A stretch of 64,000 nt of DNA, taken from an uncultured bacterium (GTDB lineage: Bacteria > Verrucomicrobiota > Verrucomicrobiia > CAIQCK01). Below are positions 18,230 through 26,409 of the stretch, in pieces. Location: assembly GCA_903870275.1 (NCBI GenBank), contig CAIQCK010000055.1:1-64000 (forward strand), given 5' to 3'. Made by a program: the position numbers and the translations under genes. The first letter of the stretch is position 1. Every line of letters starts with the position of its first letter. The notes beneath the pieces were generated by a model. The model saw nothing but the letters and a program-made list of their open reading frames with translations. It was not told the origin of the DNA and did not search any database.

Positions 18230-19348
18230 TTATTTCATCTCAAACACCGACAAGTCCCACTTCTCGCGCCACTCGAGGGTGAAGGAGCCGTCGGGCTTGA
18301 GGATCAGCGGCAGCCAGATGTAGCGCGAGTCCTCGAGTTTGTCTTTGAACCAACGGTCGGCCATGAAGATGAAGCAACCCGGCTTGCCTGCCACGGGCAG
18401 GACAAAGGTGCTCTGGGACCGGAAGGTCTTTTCAGCCTCGGCCCCGACGCAGGGATTGCCCTTGGTCTCCCACGGACCCAGAATATTGCCGGCCACCGCA
18501 TAGCTGGCCGCATTGGGCGCCCAACCGGTGCAGGCGGAGGTGATCAGGTAGTAGCGGCCTTGATGTTTGAAGGGCGCGGGCGCTTCGCGAGACTTGCCGA
18601 TAAAAACCCGCGCCCAGGTTTTGCCCGGCACCGTCGGGGTTTCCGGACCGGTAAAATCCGCGTTGAGCCGCACCACATACATCGTGGCGTTTCCTTCGGA
18701 AGAATAGATGGCATAGGCCTTGCCGTCATCGTCCAGAAACAGATTCATGTCGCGATACGTGCCGCCGAGTTGTTTCTGGCGATTGGGATCGTTCTCTTTG
18801 TAGCCGAAGTCATCGGTGATCGGCCGCAAGGCGGCCTGGAAAACAAACGGCCCGGTCGGCTGGTCGCCGAGGGCGATACCGGCGCTGGCCACGTGATATT
18901 TGCTGTCGTCCAGATGCATCCACATGACGTATTTGCGGGTCCGGGCGTTGAAGATGACTTTGGGCCGTTCGCAGATGCCGTTGTCGCGGAAGGCCGGCGG
19001 CACGGCTTGCTTGGGCAGCACGACCCCTTCGTGTTTCCAGTGGTAGAGATCGGTGGAGGAATAACACGAGACGCCGGTTTTGTTGAAGTCGCCCAGTGTC
19101 TTGTCCTCGCCATACCAATAATAGGTTTTGCCAACCAGCAGGATGCCGGCGCTGTGGGCTTGGATCGGTTTGCCCGCCGTGTCGAGCCAGACCTCGCCCG
19201 GCCGGAATTCCCCGCCTGCCCAGCCGCTGGCCGCCAACCCCAATGGCGCAATCAGAGCCAGCCACCGGCAACAGCGTTTCCAAATCATGGCCACCGGGTT
19301 TGTTGGCAGACCGAATTGGTTTTCGGACGACGGTTGGATGTTCATCAT
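18230..19348 (-). CDS. Secreted GH43-like glycoside hydrolase
   Basis: About 372 aa; start at 19348 or 19345, or at the internal ATG giving a tighter signal peptide MIWKRCCRWLALIAPLGLAA. Five-bladed beta-propeller signatures of GH43 are present: IQAHSAGILLVGKTYYWYGE, VSCYSSTDLYHWKHEG, ERPKVIFNARTRKYVMWMH, GTYRDMNLFLDDDGKAYAIY and YYLITSACTGWAPNAA. These resemble the GH43 subfamilies acting on beta-1,3-galactans, so exo-beta-galactosidase activity is plausible but unproven. It is the last gene of a minus-strand group after the small membrane protein (50-bp gap). Confidence 0.8.
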   Translation of the reverse strand: MMNIQPSSENQFGLPTNPVAMIWKRCCRWLALIAPLGLAASGWAGGEFRPGEVWLDTAGKPIQAHSAGILLVGKTYYWYGEDKTLGDFNKTGVSCYSSTDLYHWKHEGVVLPKQAVPPAFRDNGICERPKVIFNARTRKYVMWMHLDDSKYHVASAGIALGDQPTGPFVFQAALRPITDDFGYKENDPNRQKQLGGTYRDMNLFLDDDGKAYAIYSSEGNATMYVVRLNADFTGPETPTVPGKTWARVFIGKSREAPAPFKHQGRYYLITSACTGWAPNAASYAVAGNILGPWETKGNPCVGAEAEKTFRSQSTFVLPVAGKPGCFIFMADRWFKDKLEDSRYIWLPLILKPDGSFTLEWREKWDLSVFEMK

Positions 19349-19398
19349 GCGTTTCTTTTTGCGTCGTTGTCGGTGCTGCTCATCATTGAGGCTGCCTC

Positions 19399-19842
19399 TC
19401 ACGGTCGAATCCGCGCCATGTAGTGGCCCGCCATGCAGGTCAGCGCGAAGGCCGCGAAAAGCGCCGCCGGGTGCGTGTCGCCGCCCGCGAGGACGTAGAT
19501 CAGCCCGAACACCACGGGCGTCTCGCACAGTGCCAACGAGAGAATCATGCAGCCTGTGGCGGCGCTGGCCACGCCCGCCGGGCCGGTCTTGCTGCGCAGG
19601 AGCGTCGGCAGGAACACGCGGATCGCCGCCGACACAAAGATGTTGAACGCGCCCAAGGCAAACAAGGTGCTGGCCAGAAACCGATCCTCCTTCAACGCCA
19701 GTCGCGGCCGATGCGGCCACCACGTGTCCACGGTCAGGGTCAGAAGCGCCGTCAACACCGCCGCCGCGCCGAACGCCACGAAGAACATCCGCGTTCTCCG
19801 CTCGTGCCGGCGGAGCATTTCAAGTGGATCGGGCGCGCTCAC
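19399..19842 (-). CDS. Small membrane protein, four hydrophobic helices
   Basis: About 147 aa with GTG start at 19842 chosen; TTG at 19854 and ATG at 19818 are alternatives. Hydrophobic helices are FFVAFGAAAVLTALLTL, STLFALGAFNIFVSAAIRVFL, GCMILSLALCETPVVFGLIYVLAG and ALFAAFALTCMAGHYMA. The third resembles the carboxylate-bearing helix of rotary ATPase c/K subunits, with a buried Glu, but overall similarity is too weak to assign. It sits 26 bp after the phosphoribosyltransferase stop and 50 bp before the GH43-like gene. Function unknown. Confidence 0.6.
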   Translation of the reverse strand: MSAPDPLEMLRRHERRTRMFFVAFGAAAVLTALLTLTVDTWWPHRPRLALKEDRFLASTLFALGAFNIFVSAAIRVFLPTLLRSKTGPAGVASAATGCMILSLALCETPVVFGLIYVLAGGDTHPAALFAAFALTCMAGHYMARIRP

Positions 19843-19868
19843 GCCGCCATGCAACCACCCGCCGCGTC

Positions 19869-20513
19869 TCAAGTCAATGCGGCGAACTCTTTCAGCAACT
19901 CCACCACGGCTTTGTCCTCGACCTGCTCGAAGTCGCCGTAAACCTGGCTGACGCCGTTGAACCATTCGGGCGATTCGAGACAAATCAGGTCGGTCACTTC
20001 CGGCATTTCGCGGATTCTCATCAGCGTGTCGTCGGGGCCGACGGGAACGGCGACGGCGATGGACTCGGGCTGGTCGACGTGGACCGTCTGGATGGCGGCG
20101 ATCATGCTCGCGCCGGTGGCGAGGCCGTCGTCCACAAGAACGCAGAGGCGGCCGGCCGGCGAGGATTTCTTTATCACCGCGCGATAGAGCCGGGCTTGCT
20201 TGCGGATTTCCTCCAGCCGTCGCGCGGCCAGCCTGGACACATACTCATGGCCCACGCCGAACGTCCGGGCGATGTCGTCGTTCAGGCAGGGCTTGCCGTC
20301 TTCGCCGATGGCGCCGATGGCGAGTTCGGGATTGTCGGGCGCGCCGAGTTTTTTGACGAACAGCACGTCCAGTTCGCCGCCGAGCGCCCGCGCGACTTCC
20401 GCCGCGACGACCACGCCGCCGCGCGGCAAGCCCAACACAAGCGGGTGGCGGCCGCGATAAGCACGGAGCGCCCCGGCAAGTTTGCGGCCGGCGTCCTGGC
20501 GGTTGGCGAACAT
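19869..20513 (-). CDS. Phosphoribosyltransferase-family protein
   Basis: 214 aa. The start at 20513 has GGAAGGAG five bases upstream. Type I PRTase fold: LVLGLPRGGVVVAAEVARAL near the N-terminus and the PRPP-binding loop LCVLVDDGLATGASMIAAI (about residues 130-150), followed by IAVAVPVGP. This matches the widespread COG1926 group often found beside stress or dienelactone hydrolase genes and annotated only as phosphoribosyltransferase; the base substrate is unknown. It appears to lead a three-gene minus-strand group with the membrane protein and GH43-like enzyme. Confidence 0.85.
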   Translation of the reverse strand: MFANRQDAGRKLAGALRAYRGRHPLVLGLPRGGVVVAAEVARALGGELDVLFVKKLGAPDNPELAIGAIGEDGKPCLNDDIARTFGVGHEYVSRLAARRLEEIRKQARLYRAVIKKSSPAGRLCVLVDDGLATGASMIAAIQTVHVDQPESIAVAVPVGPDDTLMRIREMPEVTDLICLESPEWFNGVSQVYGDFEQVEDKAVVELLKEFAALT

Positions 20514-20600
20514 GACCACTCCTTCCCAGCGAACGGCAAAATATACGCGCGGCAACCGGCAGGCGGAAATGAAAATCCGGTGCACAGGGGGCACATCTTG

Positions 20601-20693
20601 AGGGCGTGTTGCCCGAACGCTTTGTTTGTTCAACATCCGGTTAGTGGTGACGGGGGAGCGCCGTAGGCGCGGTAGGTCATAGCCCACGGCGTG
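20601..20693 (-). repeat. Truncated copy of MITE-like element
   Basis: This 93-bp segment matches the left part of the element at 20694-20968 (AGGGCGTGTTGCCC, then GAGCGCCG/AGGCGCGG and ATAGCCCACGGCG). It is cut exactly where the next copy begins, as if the second element landed in the first. Confidence 0.75.
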
Positions 20694-20968
20694 AGGGCGT
20701 GTTGCCCAAATGTTCTGTTTGCTCAAAACAAGCCGGTTCTGGAGGAGAGCGCCGGAGGCGCGGCAGAAAATAGCCCACGGCGCGAGCCGTGGGAATAGTG
20801 GCCCGAAAAACATAAGCCCCGTCAGGGGCGATAGAAAACGCGCCACGGATGAATGATTTCTTTCGCCCCTGCCGGGGCTTTCGTTCTGCGTCACGAAACC
20901 CGCGGCTCGCGCCGTGGGCTACGATCTGGCGCCGCTCCGCGGCTAAAACAGTTTGGGCAACACGCCCT
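20694..20968. mobile_element. MITE-like element, copy 1 (275 bp)
   Basis: Non-coding element with perfect 17-bp terminal inverted repeats, AGGGCGTGTTGCCCAAA at 20694-20710 and its complement at 20952-20968. Inside are nested hairpins: GCCCACGGCGCGAGCCGTGGG and AGCCCCGTCAGGGGCG, each matched by a partner in the other half. The reverse complement is present at 39657-39930 with 274 bp. No transposase is encoded here, and no convincing target duplication was seen. It could equally be called a REP/BIME-type composite repeat. Confidence 0.8.
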
Positions 20969-21080
20969 TGACACACGCACCACGATCAAGTCTTGAGGCA
21001 GGGCGAAGCGTCCCCGCTGAGCCGTAACCGCTCACGTTCCAAAGGCTGCGGCTCGCCGACCCAATGGGTGCGTGTGTCAA
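20968..21080 (-). repeat. Dispersed repeat with 14-bp inverted ends
   Basis: Bounded by TTGACACACGCACC (20968-20981) and its exact complement (21067-21080). The interior matches 919-1030 in reverse orientation. It abuts the MITE-like element. The remaining 21081-21247 includes an ATCCAAAATC repeat run and no supported gene. Confidence 0.75.
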
Positions 21081-21247
21081 TATGCGCCCGACGCAAAGAC
21101 ATTTATCGCCGATTTCACGACACGATTTGGGAAGCCCCCGGGTCACCATTCCTCAATCCAAAATCCAAAATCTAAAATCCAAAATTGGCAGTGCGTCCGG
21201 CGCTGCAACGAACTGCTTGAGGCGCGCGCGGCAACGTGGTAGCTGAA

Positions 21248-22462
21248 ATGGGCATGAATGCGACTTTCTCCGCCGAGTTATCCCGCCGCCATTTCCTCCA
21301 AGCCGCCGGTGTTGTCACCGCCGCTGCGTGGGCCGGCATCCGGTCGCGCGCGTCCGCCGCGCCGCCGTCCATCCAGTTGCTCGACACGAAAATCATCAGC
21401 CAGCAGCCGGAGTATTATCACGGCTGGCCGACCGTGGCGCGGCGGGCCAATGGCGAACTCTGGGTGACATGCTCCGGCGGACGCCAGGCCCATGTGTGCC
21501 CCTTCGGGCAGGTGGTGGCGATGACTTCGCGTGACAACGGCGCGACGTGGACGTATCCGCGCGTCTTGCTCGACAGCGCGATTGACGACCGGGATTCCGG
21601 CGTGATCGAGACCGCCAAAGGCACGTTGCTGGTCACCACCTTCACTTCGCTCGCTTACGTGCCGCTTCTCGAGAAGCAGATGAAATTCGCCGAGGTGTCG
21701 TCCAAAGGCTGGTCCACCAAGGGCATGACGCCGGACGACCTCGCGCGCTGGAAAGCCTGTCACGAGCGTTTGAACGCCGCGGAGCGGCAGGCGGAGCTTG
21801 GGCAGTGGCTGGTCCGTTCCACCGATGGCGGCAAGACATGGTCCACGCGGCTGCCGACCATCGTCAACAGCCCGCACGGCCCGATCCAGCTCGGCGACGG
21901 CCGGTTGCTCTACGCCGGCAAGGAGCTTTGGACCGGCAAGAAACGCACCGGTGTTTGCGAGTCGCGCGACGACGGCAAAACGTGGCGCTGGCTGGCGGAG
22001 ATTCCCACCCGCGAAGGCGACACGGCACAACAGTATCACGAACTGCACGCCGTCGAGGTGTCGCGAGGCCACATCGTCGTCCAGATTCGCAACCACAACA
22101 AAGCCAACTCCGGCGAGACGCTCCAGACCGAATCCAGCAACGGCGGCAGGACGTGGAGCGTGCCGCACCCGATCGGCGTTTGGGGTCTGCCGTCGCATTT
22201 GCTGCGGTTGCGCAGCGGCAAGCTGCTGATGACTTACGGCCATCGCCGGCCGCCGTATGGTAACCAGGCCCGTTTCAGCGACGACGGCGGCAAGTCGTGG
22301 TCGGAGCCGGTGATCGTTTCCGGCGACGGCGCGGGCGGCGACCTCGGCTATCCGAGCACGGTCGAACTGGCCGACGGCGGGTTGTTGACGGTGTGGTATG
22401 AGTCCATGAAAGGCTCGCCGCGCGCCGTGCTGCGCCAGGCGCGATGGAAGATGGAGATTTGA
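21248..22462 (+). CDS. Exported sialidase-family (BNR) hydrolase
   Basis: About 404 aa; ATG at 21248 or 21254, with a GTG at 21236 also possible. The N-terminus has a twin-arginine signal, SRRHFLQAAGVVTAAAW. At least five Asp-box motifs mark a six-bladed sialidase propeller: SRDNGATW, STDGGKTW, SRDDGKTW, SSNGGRTW and SDDGGKSW. Proteins of this type release terminal sugars or merely bind glycans; the arginine triad of true sialidases cannot be confirmed by eye. It is followed 8 bp later by a second beta-propeller gene, so the two are probably co-expressed. Confidence 0.85.
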   Translation: MGMNATFSAELSRRHFLQAAGVVTAAAWAGIRSRASAAPPSIQLLDTKIISQQPEYYHGWPTVARRANGELWVTCSGGRQAHVCPFGQVVAMTSRDNGATWTYPRVLLDSAIDDRDSGVIETAKGTLLVTTFTSLAYVPLLEKQMKFAEVSSKGWSTKGMTPDDLARWKACHERLNAAERQAELGQWLVRSTDGGKTWSTRLPTIVNSPHGPIQLGDGRLLYAGKELWTGKKRTGVCESRDDGKTWRWLAEIPTREGDTAQQYHELHAVEVSRGHIVVQIRNHNKANSGETLQTESSNGGRTWSVPHPIGVWGLPSHLLRLRSGKLLMTYGHRRPPYGNQARFSDDGGKSWSEPVIVSGDGAGGDLGYPSTVELADGGLLTVWYESMKGSPRAVLRQARWKMEI

Positions 22463-22470
22463 AAATACAA

Positions 22471-23448
22471 ATGACAACGAAACTGTTTTGTTTCCTCGCC
22501 ACGCTGTTGTCCGCGTGCTTCGCGGTGGCCGACGACATGCCGCTTCAGACCGGCAAGGGCCACCACTTCGCCTGCACCGACTACAGCGGCAAGAAAGTGT
22601 TCATCGTCAACGCCGGCGGCAAGGTCGAGTGGGAATACGCGACCGGCGCGTGCAACGACCTTTGGGTGCTGCCGAACGGCAACATGCTCTTCAACACCGG
22701 CACCGGCGTTCAGGAGGTCACGCGCGACAAGAAGATCGTCTTCGATTACACAGGCTCGCCGATCAAGCGCGCCATCAAACAGAAGGACGGCACGACGAAG
22801 CTGGTCGAGGGGCCGAGCGAAATCTACGCCTGCCAGCGGCTCGCCGACGGCAACACGTTCATCGGCGAGTGCAACACCGGCCGGTTGCTCGAAGTCACGC
22901 CCGAGGGCCGGATCGTCAAGGAGATACGGCTTCTGCCGGAGGGCAAGGACGGCGGCCACTCCTACATTCGCAACGCCCGCCGTCTCGCCAACGGCAACTA
23001 TCTCGTCACCCACTACAGCGAGCAGGCCGTGCGCGAATACGACCCGCAGGGCAAAGTGGTCCGCGAGATTCCCTCCACCGGCGGCCCGCACAGCGCCATC
23101 CGGTTGCCAAACGGTAACACGCTCATCGCTTGCGGCGACCGGCCCGGCGGCCATCGCGTGTTCGAAGTGGACCCCGCCGGCAAAACGGTGTGGGAAGTCA
23201 AGGACGGCGACCTGCCCGGCATCAGCTTGAAATTCATGACCGGCCTGCAGCGTCTGCCCAACGGCAACACCGTCATTTCCAACTGGCTTGGCCACGGCCA
23301 GTTTGGCAAGGCCCCGCACCTCATCGAAGTGACGCCCGACAAGCAGGTCGTCTGGACCTTCGCCGATCACCAGACGATGAAGACCATCTCCAGCATCCAG
23401 TTGCTCGACGTGCCCGGCGACGCGATTCAGGGCGGGATTTGGCATTAA
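22471..23448 (+). CDS. Secreted beta-propeller protein (PQQ/NHL-like)
   Basis: 325 aa with the signal peptide MTTKLFCFLATLLSACFAVA; I chose ATG 22471 for that reason over the in-frame 22444. The sequence is a chain of short blades with recurring (R/L)LxNGN(T/Y) units: WVLPNGNMLFNTG, RLADGNTFIGEC, RLANGNYLVTHYS, RLPNGNTLIACG and RLPNGNTVISNWLG. Each blade ends with a 'G(R/K)xVWE' type strand. Such proteins are related to arylsulfotransferase/PQQ-like propellers, and no catalytic residues are evident. It probably serves glycan or surface binding with the upstream sialidase-like enzyme. Confidence 0.75.
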   Translation: MTTKLFCFLATLLSACFAVADDMPLQTGKGHHFACTDYSGKKVFIVNAGGKVEWEYATGACNDLWVLPNGNMLFNTGTGVQEVTRDKKIVFDYTGSPIKRAIKQKDGTTKLVEGPSEIYACQRLADGNTFIGECNTGRLLEVTPEGRIVKEIRLLPEGKDGGHSYIRNARRLANGNYLVTHYSEQAVREYDPQGKVVREIPSTGGPHSAIRLPNGNTLIACGDRPGGHRVFEVDPAGKTVWEVKDGDLPGISLKFMTGLQRLPNGNTVISNWLGHGQFGKAPHLIEVTPDKQVVWTFADHQTMKTISSIQLLDVPGDAIQGGIWH

Positions 23449-23545
23449 CGAAAAGGTCGAAGTTCCGCGTAGAACGGACATTCTTGTCCGTTGAATACAT
23501 TTCCTCGACGCCTTCGCCTTCCAAGCAGCAACAAATAAACACGAT

Positions 23546-23783
23546 TTTGAGGTCGCAAGTTGCGACCGGTTCCCAAAACAATTCTGACCCGCGTTTGAGG
23601 TCACAAATTGTGATCTCAAAGATCCGGCCACAATCTGTGACCGCATCCCAAACTAATCCCGCCCTCGTTTTAAGGTCACAATCTGTGACCTTAAAGAACC
23701 AATATCCTGGCACAGTGATGCGGTCGCAAATTGCGACCGGGGTATCCGGAGACTGATTTGAGGTGCCAAATTGGCACCTCAAA
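23546..23783 (+). repeat. Array of six 17-bp palindromes upstream of the ORF6N gene
   Basis: Palindrome cores at 23551-23567, 23599-23615, 23626-23642, 23674-23690, 23722-23738 and 23762-23778 are variants of GGTCGCAAATTGCGACC, GGTCACAATCTGTGACC and GGTGCCAAATTGGCACC. Three have longer arms (TTTAA or TTTGA flanks, 27 bp total). The first five start codons of the motif fall at 23550, 23598, 23625, 23673 and 23721, all in one reading frame with spacings of 48, 27, 48 and 48 bp. Read that way they spell LRSQVAT, LRSQIVI, IRPQSVT, LRSQSVT and MRSQIAT without a stop until 23754. The remainder of the 23449-23993 gap has no gene that I can support. Confidence 0.9.
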
Positions 23784-23993
23784 AGACCCGCGCAGGCTGA
23801 AGCCTGAACTCCAACCGCCGCAACCCCAGATCGAGTCCACGCCACTCGGCGCTCGACTCCCGTCGTTCGTTTTTGTTAAGCTTCTTGCACAAGGCGGAGG
23901 CTCGATGAAGAACCAAGGAAATGACCGGCACGAACATGTGCCGGGAATTGCGAATTTGGAGTTCGCGGCATCGCCAACCGAAAGGTTCGGCTT

Positions 23994-24680
23994 ATGAGCG
24001 AAGAACCAGTCGCATACACGGCAGATCGTCTCGACAACCTCATCCACGAAGTTCGCGGCCACAAAGTCATGCTTGATGCTGATCTGGCGCAAGTCTATGG
24101 CGTGACCACGAAGTCGCTGAATCAGGCGATGAAGCGCAACCAAAGCCGATTTCCTGACGATTTTGCATTCCAGCTCACGTCAGGCGAATTCGATGCTTTA
24201 AGGTCGCAAATTGCGACCTTAAACAACCAACCTTCCAGCACAGTGATGCGGTCACAAATTGTGACCGCATCCGACGGGCCACACCTCGGTTCCGGTTCCA
24301 TGCGGTGTCAATCTGGCACCGCATCCAAACGCAATGTCCGCTACCTCCCTTGGGCCTTTACCGAGCACGGCGCGATCATGGCCGCCAACGTCCTCAACAG
24401 CCCGCGCGCGGCCCAGATGAGCGTCTTCGTCGTGCGCGCCTTCGTGAAGATGCGCTCGGCGCTGACCGACACCCGCGCGCTGGCCCGCAAGCTGGCCGCG
24501 TTGGAGAAGGAACTCAAAGACCGTCTCGACGTCCACGAAGTTGCCATCGTCACCATCCTCCAGCGCGTCATGGATCTCATTGATCCTCCGCCTCAACCCG
24601 AACCGCCAAAGAAGCAGATCGGGTTTCAAGTCAAGGAAGGACGGAGCCGTTACAGAATTAGAAGGAAGAAAGTAGAATAA
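23994..24680 (+). CDS. ORF6N-domain protein with expanded palindromic repeat
   Basis: 228 aa. ORF6N domain (phage-type DNA-binding family, relative of KilA-N/Bro) at about residues 10-135: LDNLIHEVRGHKVMLDADLA, VYGVTTKSLNQAMKRNQSRF, FPDDFAFQLTSGEF and RYLPWAFTEHGAIMAANVL. Typical family members have one L(R/K)SQ(I/F)(V/A)T segment between FQLT and the YLP motif. Here this segment is expanded to three copies, LRSQIAT, MRSQIVT and MRCQSGT, encoded by palindromes at 24197-24324. A helical C-terminus follows (ALARKLAALEKELKDRLDVH), ending in a basic tail. ORF6N proteins are thought to be phage or mobile-element DNA-binding regulators; a role in binding its own palindromes is my inference. The start lacks a strong ribosome site. 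Confidence 0.85.
   Translation: MSEEPVAYTADRLDNLIHEVRGHKVMLDADLAQVYGVTTKSLNQAMKRNQSRFPDDFAFQLTSGEFDALRSQIATLNNQPSSTVMRSQIVTASDGPHLGSGSMRCQSGTASKRNVRYLPWAFTEHGAIMAANVLNSPRAAQMSVFVVRAFVKMRSALTDTRALARKLAALEKELKDRLDVHEVAIVTILQRVMDLIDPPPQPEPPKKQIGFQVKEGRSRYRIRRKKVE
24197..24324 (+). repeat. Three in-frame palindromes inside the ORF6N gene
   Basis: Extended palindromes at 24197-24223 (core GGTCGCAAATTGCGACC), 24246-24270 (core GGTCACAAATTGTGACC) and 24300-24324 (imperfect core GGTGTCAATCTGGCACC). Motif codons begin at 24201, 24249 and 24303, giving spacings of 48 and 54 bp. The spacer CAGCACAGTGATGCGGTC near 24235-24252 is also matched upstream near 23708-23724 (GGCACAGTGATGCGGTC), so the repeat unit includes spacer as well as palindrome. 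Confidence 0.9.
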
Positions 24681-24759
24681 CGTGACCGGAAAGAAATTTA
24701 TGCGAGTTGACTGAGGTCTTCTTGGCCTGTAGGCGAGCCATTTCTGGAATCACTTCGCC

Positions 24760-26361
24760 ATGCCGCTGATTACTACCAATGAGATGCGACGAGTTGAGCG
24801 TTTGTTTCACGAAACACGAAAATGCTTTGTGGTGCTTGGTGGCGCGGGAACCGGAAAGAGTGTGTTATTGCGGCGTCTCGTCGAGACTTCACACAAGAGA
24901 GTTGAAGTATTGGCACCAACAGGCCTCGCTGCCTTGTTAGTCGGCGGTCAAACGGTTCACAGGTTCTTTGGTTTCGAGTTGGGCCTTCAAGAGAGATCTC
25001 GTCTACGAATAACGGACACCGCCAGGCGAGACGAGCGGCGGCGACAGGTACTAGCGAGTCTTGATGCTTTGTTGATTGATGAAGTATCCATGGTGCGCGC
25101 AGACCTGCTTGATGCTATTGACGCAGTGTTGCGTGACCACGGCCCTCGGCCAGGCGAACCGTTTGGCGGAGTTCAAGTCGGTTTGTTTGGAGACGTTCTA
25201 CAGCTTCCTCCAATTGTTAAAGATCATGAGTCACAGGCGTTCAACGGAGCGTGGGCGGACGGTTGGCCCTCACCGTGGTTCTTCGATTCGTTAGCATTCC
25301 GCACCGCCTCATTTGTTCGTGTCACGCTCAACCAAGACTTGCGCCAATATGAAGACGATCCGGACGTAAATCGGTTTACGACCAGTTTGCGACGATTGCG
25401 CGAAGGCCGAGTGCAGCCAGATGACTTCGCGTTGTTCAACTCAAGGGTTACCGTAAAACAGCCGGACGGTTCGGTATCGCTGGTCACGACAAACGATGAT
25501 GCCGATAGGGAAAACAACCGGAATTTCAATGCTCTGGAAACGCCAGTCTTTCGGCACAACGCCAGCCGCGATGAAAACTGGCCAGAGAAATGGCGCAACG
25601 AAGAGCCAGTGCCAGAGGTGGTGGACGTGAAGGTGGGCGCTCGGATGTTGGTGTGCGCGAACGGCGCTGGCCCCGGGTTGGTCAATGGGAGCATCGGAAC
25701 TGTAGTTCGATGTGATGATGAGGATGTTATTCTGCTTGTTGACGGCGAAGAAAAACCCGTCCATCGCTACACTTGGGAATTCCCAGTATGGGAATGGAGC
25801 AAGGTCGAGAAACGCATGCTGCGCACTGGCACTACGTGGTATTCGCAGATGCCGCTCAAATTGGCGTGGGCGATGACTATCCATAAAGCTCAAGGACAAA
25901 CCGTTGATGGACCGATGTGGGTTGATTTGGGGCATCGCGTTTGGTCGGGCGGACAAACGTATGTGGCGCTTTCTCGTGTCAGGCGTCTTGGTCAATTGCA
26001 TCTTCGGCGTGAACTTCGTCGCGAAGATGTTCTCGTCGAGCGTTGTGCTGTCGAGTTTCTTCGCGAGGGAGACACACCGCCGAGCTTTGAAGAGATTCGA
26101 CCGTTGGCTGCGAAGATTTATCGGGAGACACGCAAGGTGAAGGACGTTGCTGTCAAAGAGTGCCAGCTTGCCGCGGTTGATTTGGAACGCAGCGAGCAAA
26201 TGATGAAGCGCGCGGAGTCATTGCTCAAAGAAGCGAATACTAAACTAGAAGCCTCTCGTCAGGCCGAAGTGCGTATGACGGCGATTGAGACACGAGTTAA
26301 CACAGCGCTTAATAGAGCGCGGCAAACGTCATGGCTCGACCGGCTGTTCGGCAAGTTCTAG
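24760..26361 (+). CDS. Pif1/RecD-like superfamily 1 helicase
   Basis: 533 aa ATP-dependent DNA helicase. Walker A VVLGGAGTGKSVLLRRL (about residues 24-40), motif Ia LAPTGLAALLVGGQTVHRFF, Walker B LDALLIDEVSMVRADLLD, motif III GLFGDVLQLPPI, and the C-terminal SF1 motifs KLAWAMTIHKAQGQTVDG and QTYVALSRVR. The order matches Pif1 helicases of bacteria and phages. A C-terminal helical extension (EANTKLEASRQAEVRMTAIE) may dimerise. Codon use is visibly more A/T-rich than in flanking genes, which suggests horizontal acquisition together with the ORF6N gene 79 bp upstream. The likely role is replication-fork or recombination intermediate processing. Confidence 0.9.
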   Translation: MPLITTNEMRRVERLFHETRKCFVVLGGAGTGKSVLLRRLVETSHKRVEVLAPTGLAALLVGGQTVHRFFGFELGLQERSRLRITDTARRDERRRQVLASLDALLIDEVSMVRADLLDAIDAVLRDHGPRPGEPFGGVQVGLFGDVLQLPPIVKDHESQAFNGAWADGWPSPWFFDSLAFRTASFVRVTLNQDLRQYEDDPDVNRFTTSLRRLREGRVQPDDFALFNSRVTVKQPDGSVSLVTTNDDADRENNRNFNALETPVFRHNASRDENWPEKWRNEEPVPEVVDVKVGARMLVCANGAGPGLVNGSIGTVVRCDDEDVILLVDGEEKPVHRYTWEFPVWEWSKVEKRMLRTGTTWYSQMPLKLAWAMTIHKAQGQTVDGPMWVDLGHRVWSGGQTYVALSRVRRLGQLHLRRELRREDVLVERCAVEFLREGDTPPSFEEIRPLAAKIYRETRKVKDVAVKECQLAAVDLERSEQMMKRAESLLKEANTKLEASRQAEVRMTAIETRVNTALNRARQTSWLDRLFGKF

Positions 26362-26409
26362 AAGATAGAAAAAGTTGCGCTATTGACTATTTGCTCGTGA
26401 TTCCTCGTA

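Noticed and set aside
23546..23783. Palindrome array considered as a CRISPR array
   Set aside because: Repeats are 17-bp palindromes with variable sequence, spacers are partly conserved and in frame with a protein motif, and no cas gene is present.
24760..26361. Complete antiphage defence system built on ORF6N plus Pif1 helicase
   Set aside because: No nuclease, toxin or other effector gene accompanies the pair, so defence is not supported by the visible genes.
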